Assembly: GCA_004556455.1 (NCBI GenBank)
Contig: SFGY01000050.1
Location: 1 to 7,456, forward strand
Origin: Clostridiales bacterium
GTDB taxonomy: Bacteria; Bacillota; Clostridia; Saccharofermentanales; DTU023
Direction: 5' to 3'
Length of the DNA: 7,456 nt
Position numbers and translations under genes: made by a program. Shown in pieces: positions 1 through 5,436 of the stretch; the stretch's first letter is position 1, and every line of letters starts with the position of its first letter. The notes beneath the pieces were generated by a model. The model was not told the DNA's origin. It saw only the letters and a program-made list of their open reading frames with translations, and did not search any database.

Positions 1-994
1 TTTTAGCTTTCAGGGGAAGTCCAGGTGCTTTGGCTGCCGCTGAGGAAGCTATTTGAGAAGCTGGCGAAGGTGTCGTGGTTGTCGTTGGCGAGGAAGCTTC
101 CGCGCAGGTTGCGCTCATCTCTCCAAGCTTATCGAAGTCAGCCTCATCACCTGCCATATCATTTTTCTGTCTTGAGTCTTGGGTATTGAGCCTTTTCAGC
201 AGTTTGTCGACTGCGACGATGGCATCGGTTTCCATGGGGTTAATCATGGCATCACTCAGGAAACGCAGCTCAGCAAAAAGGCGTTGAAGCTCAGGAGCAA
301 TTTTATCGAGATCATCCAGAAGGGCATAAATCATCCAGCAGGCATCGGCAGGCAGGCGGGTCTGTTGCAGAAAGCGCCGCGCATCCTCTGCCGCAATGGC
401 CGAAAGCTCATGCGGCTTTCCGGAAAGCTGCTCCTGCAGCGGCAAAACACCCTGCAAAAGGGTCTGTCGCAAGGCCCCCGCGTCCAGCTGACCCAATGCG
501 CTCAGCCAATCGTTAAGATCTTGCCCCGTTAAAGGGAGAAGCGGAAAAAGCAGTTCCGGAACACTGGCATCAGGATGAAAATAGCGGCGAATCTCTTCTT
601 CATAACGTTCGAGCGCCCCGCGCGCCGCTTTCAGCCAGGGCAGAGGCGGAATCTGACCCTCATCAAACGGCAGCTTCTTCATGCCCTCCGGCACATGATC
701 CGTAAAGAGCAAAAGGGGGAATTGCAGCTGAAGGTAACAATGAGTTTCTTCTCGGGCTAGCACAAAGCGAGGGGGAGCAGCAAGATCTCCCATCTCTGGC
801 TTTTTCTCCTTCGTTTCAGGGATTAATTCAGCTTGGACCTCGGGAAATAATTCTGTCTGTGGCGCGGAATCTGGCCCCTCTTGGAAAGTGGACACAATTT
901 CACCCATTGGCTCATGTTTTTTCTCTCCAGCAAATTCTTCAAGCCTTTCTTTTTGCTCCAACTCACTCAACTCGTTCCCTCTTAACTCACTCAT
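1..994 (-). CDS. Unassigned protein, C-terminus cut by left window edge (possible divergent ArsR-like regulator)
   Basis: An open frame of 331 codons runs from ATG at 992-994 to the window edge with no stop. A GGGGGAG ribosome site lies 3 bases before the ATG. An in-frame stop at 1031-1033 with no other start between them fixes the start. Residues 1-75 are Glu/Lys-rich and probably disordered. Residues 76-270 look folded and mostly helical, with a stretch around 118-140 (PLPWLKAARGALERYEEEI), a Leu-rich part at 146-190 and an amphipathic part at 212-270. Residues 296-331 are a Ser/Thr/Ala/Pro linker (SSPTTTTTPS), so another domain probably follows outside the window. There is no signal peptide or membrane segment. 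I do not recognise the family. The layout faintly recalls long clostridial ArsR-type regulators whose winged helix is C-terminal, but no helix-turn-helix is visible here, so this is a guess. It is separated from the upstream peptidase gene by a terminator and is probably its own transcription unit. Confidence 0.8.
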   Translation of the reverse strand, partial: MSELRGNELSELEQKERLEEFAGEKKHEPMGEIVSTFQEGPDSAPQTELFPEVQAELIPETKEKKPEMGDLAAPPRFVLAREETHCYLQLQFPLLLFTDHVPEGMKKLPFDEGQIPPLPWLKAARGALERYEEEIRRYFHPDASVPELLFPLLPLTGQDLNDWLSALGQLDAGALRQTLLQGVLPLQEQLSGKPHELSAIAAEDARRFLQQTRLPADACWMIYALLDDLDKIAPELQRLFAELRFLSDAMINPMETDAIVAVDKLLKRLNTQDSRQKNDMAGDEADFDKLGEMSATCAEASSPTTTTTPSPASQIASSAAAKAPGLPLKAK

Positions 995-1035
995 TGTCTC
1001 CCCCTTAAACGCACTCGCTTTGCTTCCCCTTTATT

Positions 1036-1063
1036 AGACGTCAGACTTCCTGGTCTGACGTCT
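1036..1063. repeat. Perfect 11-bp inverted repeat upstream of the left gene
   Basis: The arms AGACGTCAGAC (1036-1046) and GTCTGACGTCT (1053-1063) are exact reverse complements around a 6-base spacer, TTCCTG. Each arm contains the palindrome GACGTC (1037-1042 and 1057-1062), and the two copies are 20 bp apart. No T-run follows on either strand, so it is not an intrinsic terminator. It starts 42 bases upstream of the ATG at 994. It could be an operator for a dimeric regulator or a hairpin in the 5' leader. The sequence shows the symmetry; the role is inferred. Confidence 0.8.
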
Positions 1064-1134
1064 GAAGCGGACCCAGAAGGCCGCTGTAAAACATCCATTG
1101 TGCTTACCTTGATGCTAACAAAAGAAAGTTGAGG

Positions 1135-1164
1135 AAACTTTGATAAAGGATTAAAACTTTGATA
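1135..1164. repeat. Direct repeat pair AAACTTTGATA
   Basis: Two exact 11-bp copies lie at 1135-1145 and 1154-1164, 19 bp start to start. On the minus strand each reads TATCAAAGTTT. The second copy in minus-strand order is followed by a short inverted repeat, AAAGTT (1125-1130) with AACTTT (1136-1141). The pair is 141-170 bases upstream of the left gene's ATG, in A/T-rich DNA, a plausible place for tandem regulator sites. Chance repetition in A/T-rich DNA cannot be excluded. Confidence 0.45.
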
Positions 1165-1239
1165 CAGATCGAAGAATTTTAGAAAAAGTCTTGGAGCCTT
1201 CGCCGGGAAACAGTCTTGTCATTTTCATGTAACAATAAA

Positions 1240-1266
1240 TAAAAGGCCTGAAAATCAGGCCTTTTA
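1240..1266 (-). terminator. Rho-independent terminator after the M42 peptidase gene
   Basis: A perfect 12-bp stem (1240-1251 with 1255-1266) with a GGCCTGA core and a 3-base loop. On the minus strand it is followed by TTTTATTTATT. It lies about 75 bases past the stop codon of the peptidase gene and should end its transcript. The stem is flanked by A/T on both sides, so it may also stop transcripts from the other strand. Confidence 0.85.
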
Positions 1267-1268
1267 AG

Positions 1269-1309
1269 CTCACGGTTGTGAAAAAATGAGGTGAAAACAC
1301 GCCCGTGAG
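1269..1309. repeat. Imperfect inverted repeat just before the terminator
   Basis: CTCACGGTTGTG (1269-1280) and CACGCCCGTGAG (1298-1309) pair at 10 of 12 positions across a 17-base spacer. It lies in the 3' untranslated part of the peptidase transcript, directly before the terminator stem. It may be an RNA stem protecting the 3' end, or chance. Confidence 0.3.
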
Positions 1310-1341
1310 GCTGATGTATTTACATCTTATCAATAGGATCG

Positions 1342-2382
1342 CTAATTTCTCATATAGAGATCCAGCAGCTCTGCCGTCGCCAGGATGCCCCGCTCGTGCG
1401 TGCGCTCCAGACTGTGGGTAGAATCCACGCCAGGGCCGATACAGGCGAAATCCATGTCGATACCGGCGACGGCCGCGAGACTGCCGTCCGAGCCATAGCG
1501 AATGTGCACATCGACACAGTGTTCTACGCCATGATCCTGGGCCAGCTTGGCCAGGCGCTGACGGAAGTCGAAGGGATACGGTGTACGCGAGTCTTTGCAG
1601 ACGATCGTCACTTGGGTTTCACGAGAGTTGCGTTTTTCGCCCACAGTGCCAATGTCGAGGGCAAGAATTTCACGAATGCTGTCTGGCGGCGAAGCGACAC
1701 CATGGCCCATTTCCTCATAGTTCGAGAAAAGCAGGCGTGTCGGCTCGGCAGGTTTTTCACCAGCCTTTACCATGCGGCTGAGGACTTCCAGGAGGATGGC
1801 CGCATCAACCTTGTTGTCGAGGAAACGGCTCTTCAGGAAGCCTGTATCTGTAAACTCAGTATGGGTCTCAAAGCAGATAAAGTCGCCCAGCTCCACGCCA
1901 GCCGCACGGGTTTCTTCGGCAGAATTCGAGAGGATATCCAGACGCACGGCCATGGTGTCGTAGTCTCTTACTTCCGCACGCACGATATCGTGATAGATAT
2001 GCACAGAGGCTTTATCAGAGAGGATCGTGCCCGTCAGGACTTTGCCCGAGGCACAGTGGACGCGTACAGACTCTGTTTCGAGGCAGTGATAATCCCAGCC
2101 GCCGATGTTGCTGAAGCGCAGACGGCCGTTGTCACAGATTTCCGTGACCATGGCGCCCAGGGTATCAATATGAGCGGTGACCATGCGACGAGGCGCTTCA
2201 CCTTCCGGGAAATCCACGTAGAGCGCCTGTTTATTGGTGTATCTGGGTGTAAATCCCATTTCTTTCAGTGTCTTTTCAAGATAGGCATTAACTTCACCGG
2301 TATAACCGCCGGGGCTGTCAATGGCCAGTAAATCCTTAGCCAGCTCCACAATGGGAGCGCTTTCAAATTTCTTTTTCATCAT
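1342..2382 (-). CDS. M42 family metallo-aminopeptidase (TET/FrvX-like)
   Basis: This 346-residue protein is a cytoplasmic co-catalytic metallopeptidase that should remove N-terminal residues from short peptides. M42 enzymes normally use two divalent metals and often form dodecameric TET shells. The expected ligands are all visible: His71 and Asp73 in AHIDTLG, bridging Asp189 in FLDNKVD, the catalytic/ligand pair Glu223-Glu224 in NYEEMGHG, Asp243 in ALDIGTVG, and His323 in GPGVDSTHSLERTHE near the C-terminus. Length and motif spacing fit the family, and the gene looks intact. There is no signal peptide. The start is a tandem ATG-ATG (2377-2382); the ribosome site is weak (GAAAG-like), unlike the AGGAGG upstream of the transporter genes, so either ATG is possible. 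It lies 89 bases after the importer's last gene, on the same strand and with no terminator between, so it is probably co-transcribed and digests imported peptides. The exact substrate cannot be read from the sequence, and related M42 proteins have been annotated as glucanases. Confidence 0.92.
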   Translation of the reverse strand: MMKKKFESAPIVELAKDLLAIDSPGGYTGEVNAYLEKTLKEMGFTPRYTNKQALYVDFPEGEAPRRMVTAHIDTLGAMVTEICDNGRLRFSNIGGWDYHCLETESVRVHCASGKVLTGTILSDKASVHIYHDIVRAEVRDYDTMAVRLDILSNSAEETRAAGVELGDFICFETHTEFTDTGFLKSRFLDNKVDAAILLEVLSRMVKAGEKPAEPTRLLFSNYEEMGHGVASPPDSIREILALDIGTVGEKRNSRETQVTIVCKDSRTPYPFDFRQRLAKLAQDHGVEHCVDVHIRYGSDGSLAAVAGIDMDFACIGPGVDSTHSLERTHERGILATAELLDLYMRN

Positions 2383-2471
2383 TTCTGCTTTCTTTGCTTT
2401 CTAACGTTTTAATCTTCAAGCTTATCCGAATGCAACCTTGGTGCGGCATGCGGCATTTTTACGACAAACAA

Positions 2472-3482
2472 CTATTTTCCGTCGGCAGACTTAGTGTTTT
2501 CGGCAGGCTTTGTGGTTTCGGCAGGCTTATCATCATAGAGATGACAGGCGACCTTATGGCCATTCCCCATATCTTTGAGTTCGGGTGATGTCTCCGAACA
2601 AATGGGCATGGCCATACGACAGCGTCCGCAAAAACGGCAGCCGTCCGGCGGGTTCACCGGACTCGGCACATCGCCCTCAAGAATAATTCTTTCGCGTTTA
2701 ATGTGACGCTTGGGAATAGGGATGGCAGATAACAGCGCCTGGGAATAAGGATGCAGCGGCTCGATAAAGATGTCTCGATAATTCGCAACCTCAACAATCT
2801 TTCCGAGATACATCACCGCGATGCGATCGCTGATATGTTTGACCACACTGAGGTTATGGGCGATAAAGAGGTAGGTCAGGCCAAGGTCATCCTGTAATTC
2901 GCTGAGCAGATTGAGAATCTGAGCCTGTATACTCACATCCAGGGCCGAAACCGGCTCATCCATCACGATAAACTTAGGATTCAAAACCAGCGCGCGGGCA
3001 ATGCCGATACGCTGCCGCCGTCCGCCGTCCAATTCATGCGGGTAAGCATCGAGCAGACGTTTTTCCAGACCGACCATATCCATGGCCTCAAGAACCTTTT
3101 GCCGTATTTCTTCTTTATTGCTGCCAATCTTGTTAATCACCAGAGGATCTGCGATAAGGTCCTGGGTGTTGAGGCGGGGATTCAGTGAAGAATAGGGATC
3201 CTGAAAGACAATCTGCATCTCCTGCTTCATCCTCCGAAGATCCGCCCGACGGTGAAAGTCAAGAATGTTCTTTCCTTCAAAAAGAACTTCGCCGGAATTC
3301 GGATCGTTCAGTCGGATAATGGCACGGCCGCAAGTTGATTTGCCACAGCCGGATTCACCCACGAGGCCTAAAGTTTCGCCCTTTCCGATGGAAAAGCTGA
3401 CGTCGTCAACCGCGCGCAGGGGGCCTTTCTTGGTTTTGAAGTATTTCTTTAAATGTTTCACTTCAAGAAGTTTATCAGGCAT
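2472..3482 (-). CDS. dppF: Dipeptide/oligopeptide ABC importer, ATP-binding subunit DppF/OppF type
   Basis: This 336-residue ATPase should pair with the neighbouring DppD-type ATPase to power peptide uptake. In order: Walker A GESGCGKST (42-50), Q-loop Gln94 in VFQDPYSSLNP, ABC signature at 151-155, Walker B FIVMDE (171-176), D-loop SALD, and switch His209. The signature reads LDGGR instead of the usual (L/F)SGGQ, which is odd for a key ATP-contact motif. The C-terminal oligopeptide-family domain has Cys282, Cys288, Cys295 and Cys313, the pattern seen binding a 4Fe-4S cluster in some relatives, plus an extra Cys285. The last 18 residues (KPAETT, KPAENT, KSADGK) are a tandem repeat with no counterpart in the core fold. 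I chose ATG at 3482 because AGGAGG (3492-3497) sits 9 bases upstream. An in-frame GTG at 3503 would put that ribosome site inside the gene. The start overlaps the upstream stop by 8 bases. The dpp name reflects family; substrate is unproven. Confidence 0.92.
   Translation of the reverse strand: MPDKLLEVKHLKKYFKTKKGPLRAVDDVSFSIGKGETLGLVGESGCGKSTCGRAIIRLNDPNSGEVLFEGKNILDFHRRADLRRMKQEMQIVFQDPYSSLNPRLNTQDLIADPLVINKIGSNKEEIRQKVLEAMDMVGLEKRLLDAYPHELDGGRRQRIGIARALVLNPKFIVMDEPVSALDVSIQAQILNLLSELQDDLGLTYLFIAHNLSVVKHISDRIAVMYLGKIVEVANYRDIFIEPLHPYSQALLSAIPIPKRHIKRERIILEGDVPSPVNPPDGCRFCGRCRMAMPICSETSPELKDMGNGHKVACHLYDDKPAETTKPAENTKSADGK
2475..2528 (-). repeat. Three-copy 18-bp tandem repeat at the 3' end of the DppF-type gene
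   Basis: Units at 2511-2528, 2493-2510 and 2475-2492 encode KPAETT, KPAENT and KSADGK, directly followed by the stop at 2472-2474. The plus-strand core TCGGCAG(G/A)CTT recurs at 2482, 2500 and 2518 with an exact 18-base period. The unit length is a multiple of three, so gain or loss of a copy would keep the frame. The copy nearest the stop is the most diverged. Confidence 0.75.
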
Positions 3483-4548
3483 CTGCTTTTGCCTCCTTCC
3501 CACTAAACTCGCCTTTTTCGTTCACGTAATGGCAGGCCAGCTGGTGATCCACGCCGCTAATGGCCCGCATCTCCGGAATTTCCTTACGACAGCGCTCTGT
3601 CGCATAGGGGCAGCGGGGATGGAAGCAGCAGCCGCTGGGCAGATCTGCAGGATCCGGTGGTGCGCCGGGAATCACATGCAGAGATTCGACATCCTCATCG
3701 AGCGAGGGAATCGACGCAAACAGGCCGCGCGTGTAGGGGTGCAGCGGATGGTCATAAATCTCATCTGTGTCACCGTCTTCAACCACGGAACCGGCATACA
3801 TGATGGCCACGCGGTCGCAGATTTCGGCAACCACGCCAAGATCGTGCGTGATCAGCAACATGGAGGTATTAAACTCGTCTTTGAGCTTATTCATCAGCTC
3901 CAGAACCTGGGCCTGAATCGTCACGTCGAGGGCCGTCGTCGGTTCATCGGCGATAATCATCTGGGGGTTGCAGGCAAGGGCCATGGCGATGCAGACACGC
4001 TGCTTCATGCCGCCGGAAAACTGGTGAGGATAGTCATTAAAGCGCTCCGGCCTTATACCCACCACTTCCAGCATGTGCCTGGCTCGCTCACAAAGATCCA
4101 CTCCACTGAGCTTTTCGTGCAGGCCAAGAACCTCTTCAATCTGTGCGCCCACCGTCATGGAGGGGTTCAGACTGGTCATCGGGTCCTGAAAGATCATGCT
4201 GATGCGGCTGCCTCGAATTTGGCGCATTTCATCTTTTTCCAGACCAAGAAGATCACGGCCCTCAAAAAGAATCTGTCCGCTTTCGATGATTCCCGGGGGA
4301 TCCGGAACCAGGCGCAGAATGCCCAGCGCCGTGGTGGTCTTCCCCGCGCCCGTCTCACCGACAAAGCCGAGAGATTCGCCGGCTCCGAGCTTAAGGTTGA
4401 GTTTGTTGACCGCCCTTACTGTACGGGCATCCGTTTTGTAGATAATGTTCAGATCCCGGATTTCGAGCAAAGGCTCGCCATCCTTCGCTTCCCAGCGTTC
4501 CGTATTAAGCTCGGGCTGAAAAGGTTTGGGTTGTTTCTTTTGCAACAT
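3475..4548 (-). CDS. dppD: Dipeptide/oligopeptide ABC importer, ATP-binding subunit DppD/OppD type
   Basis: This 357-residue ATPase is the partner of the DppF-type subunit. All ABC motifs are canonical: Walker A GETGAGKT (64-71), Q-loop Gln121 in IFQDPMTSLNP, signature FSGGMKQR (177-184), Walker B MIIADE (197-202), D-loop ALD (206-208) and His235 in LITHDLGVV. The C-terminal oligopeptide-family domain has Cys308, Cys313, Cys320 and Cys339 in the family's iron-sulfur-type spacing, with Cys307 beside the first. A charged leader of about 27 residues precedes the ABC fold. It is part of the protein because there is no other Met before the Walker A region and the ribosome site is strong: AGGAGG at 4554-4559, 5 bases from the ATG. 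That site overlaps the stop of the upstream permease gene (TAGGAGG), so translation is probably coupled. Downstream, the DppF-type start overlaps this gene's stop. Whether the cargo is dipeptides, longer peptides or another small solute cannot be decided. Confidence 0.93.
   Translation of the reverse strand: MLQKKQPKPFQPELNTERWEAKDGEPLLEIRDLNIIYKTDARTVRAVNKLNLKLGAGESLGFVGETGAGKTTTALGILRLVPDPPGIIESGQILFEGRDLLGLEKDEMRQIRGSRISMIFQDPMTSLNPSMTVGAQIEEVLGLHEKLSGVDLCERARHMLEVVGIRPERFNDYPHQFSGGMKQRVCIAMALACNPQMIIADEPTTALDVTIQAQVLELMNKLKDEFNTSMLLITHDLGVVAEICDRVAIMYAGSVVEDGDTDEIYDHPLHPYTRGLFASIPSLDEDVESLHVIPGAPPDPADLPSGCCFHPRCPYATERCRKEIPEMRAISGVDHQLACHYVNEKGEFSGKEAKADA
3492..3497 (-). promoter_or_regulatory. 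Ribosome binding site that fixes the DppF-type start
   Basis: AGGAGG on the minus strand, 9 bases before ATG 3482 and inside the last codons of the DppD-type gene. It favours the ATG over the in-frame GTG at 3503. Confidence 0.75.
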
Positions 4549-4553
4549 AGCCG

Positions 4554-4560
4554 CCTCCTA
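4554..4560 (-). promoter_or_regulatory. Stop codon fused to ribosome site (TAGGAGG) before the DppD-type gene
   Basis: The permease stop TAG (4558-4560) overlaps AGGAGG (4554-4559), with 5 bases to the next ATG. The arrangement suggests terminating ribosomes reinitiate, keeping subunit output balanced. Confidence 0.75.
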
Positions 4561-5424
4561 ATCTCTGAGCTTGGGATCCAGGGCATCGCGGAAACCATCG
4601 CCCAGCACGTTCAGGGCAAAAATCGTAATCATAATCGCGAGACCGGGGAAAAAGGTAATGTGCGGGAAATCACGAATATACTGTCTGCCGCCGGCCAGCA
4701 TGGCTCCCCATTCCGGCACTTCCGGATCAAGGCCCAGACCGATAAAGCTCAGACCGGCCGCCGTGAGAATAGCGAAGGCCACGCCCAGAGTCGCCTGGAC
4801 GATGATCGGCGCAAAACAGTTGGGAATGATGTGACGGATAATTGTGTGCAGATGCGTCGCGCCTGCGGCATGCGTCGCTTCAATGTACTCCTGATCCTTT
4901 ACCGTCAGTACGGAGGCGCGCATGATACGGGCATATTGAGGAATGGACGAAATTCCCACGGCAATCATCAGATTGACCAGGCCCGTGCCCAGCGCTGCCG
5001 AGATGGAAATAGCCAGAAGAATCTGCGGTACGGCCAGCAGGATATCCATGCTGCGCATGATGATATTGTCCGTTACGCCGCCGAAGTAGCCGGCGACAGC
5101 TCCGAGGAGACCTCCGAAGACAACGGCAATACCCACCGCGATAAAGCCGACCGAGAGGGAAATACGTGAGCCATAGATGACACGGGTAAAGATATCCCGC
5201 CCCAGGTCGTCACAGCCAAAAATATGTTCCGAGTTGGGTTTCATATTTTTGTTCTCAAGATGCTGCTCGGAGTAGGAATAGGGGGCGATCACACTGGCAA
5301 AGATCGCTATCGCCACGAGCAGGCTCAAAATCACAAGGCCGAACATGGCCATTTTGCTTTTCTTTAATCTGCGCCAGAATTCCTTGAGGCGCATGAAACG
5401 ACGTTCTTTCTTTTTATCTTTCAT
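4558..5424 (-). CDS. dppC: Dipeptide/oligopeptide ABC importer, permease DppC/OppC type
   Basis: This 288-residue inner-membrane protein forms half of the translocation path with the DppB-type permease. A basic cytoplasmic N-terminus (residues 1-25, many Lys/Arg) leads into the first membrane helix (about 26-48). It is followed by the family motif around 68-92 (HIFGCDDLGRDIFTRVIYG) and further hydrophobic segments near 93-113, 125-146, 149-165, 204-228 and 258-275. The cytoplasmic coupling loop that contacts an ATPase is at about 180-202 (YIEATHAAGATHLHTIIRH). It has Thr-His where Ala-Arg is usual in this family. The protein ends GDGFRDALDPKLRD, typical of DppC. The start at 5422-5424 has AGGAGG 5 bases upstream; a second Met at residue 11 lacks such a site. 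The gene follows the DppB stop by 9 bases and precedes the DppD start by 9 bases. Confidence 0.93.
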   Translation of the reverse strand: MKDKKKERRFMRLKEFWRRLKKSKMAMFGLVILSLLVAIAIFASVIAPYSYSEQHLENKNMKPNSEHIFGCDDLGRDIFTRVIYGSRISLSVGFIAVGIAVVFGGLLGAVAGYFGGVTDNIIMRSMDILLAVPQILLAISISAALGTGLVNLMIAVGISSIPQYARIMRASVLTVKDQEYIEATHAAGATHLHTIIRHIIPNCFAPIIVQATLGVAFAILTAAGLSFIGLGLDPEVPEWGAMLAGGRQYIRDFPHITFFPGLAIMITIFALNVLGDGFRDALDPKLRD

Positions 5425-5429
5425 GTGGG

Positions 5430-5436
5430 CCTCCTA
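5430..5436 (-). promoter_or_regulatory. Stop codon fused to ribosome site (TAGGAGG) before the DppC-type gene
   Basis: The DppB stop TAG (5434-5436) overlaps AGGAGG (5430-5435), with a 5-base spacer to ATG 5424. The geometry is the same as at the DppC/DppD junction. Confidence 0.75.

Larger units (their letters stand above)
995..1341. other. Intergenic region between the M42 peptidase and the left-hand gene
   Basis: This 347-base stretch has no credible gene. Both flanking genes lie on the minus strand, so it should hold the end of the peptidase transcript and the promoter of the left gene. It contains the terminator at 1240-1266, an imperfect inverted repeat at 1269-1309, an 11-bp direct repeat pair at 1135-1164 and a perfect inverted repeat at 1036-1063. 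I searched the minus strand for -35/-10 pairs. A TAAAAT box lies in the A/T-rich part near 1180, but no matching -35 sits 16-18 bases upstream, so no promoter is called. Confidence 0.7.

Noticed and set aside
75..760. Three plus-strand frames (75-287, 179-532, 575-760)
   Set aside because: They are opposite the continuous minus-strand frame 1-994, which has a strong ribosome site and start; the plus frames are short and lack family features.
1151..1333. A 60-codon minus-strand open frame in the intergenic region
   Set aside because: It runs across the terminator stem at 1240-1266, has no good ribosome site and gives an unremarkable low-complexity peptide.
1396..2331. A 311-codon plus-strand open frame opposite the M42 peptidase
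   Set aside because: It lies wholly inside the peptidase gene on the other strand, with no family motifs; the minus-strand frame has all the metal ligands.
2441..2460. GCGGCAT direct repeat followed by TTTTT after the DppF-type stop, considered as a terminator
   Set aside because: The two copies are direct, not inverted, so no stem forms; the T-run is on the plus strand, opposite to transcription.
2383..2471. A promoter for the M42 peptidase gene (TTGCAT, 17 bases, TTAAAA on the minus strand)
   Set aside because: Each box matches consensus at only three of six positions, too weak to call.
3483..3503. An upstream GTG start for the DppF-type gene at 3503
   Set aside because: It would place the AGGAGG ribosome site inside the coding region; ATG 3482 sits at a normal distance from that site and matches the usual N-terminus.
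3265..5169. A 634-codon plus-strand open frame opposite the two ATPase genes and part of the DppC-type gene
   Set aside because: It lies antisense to genes with intact diagnostic motifs, has no recognisable domain, and has the His/Arg/Gln-rich make-up typical of a mirrored reading frame.
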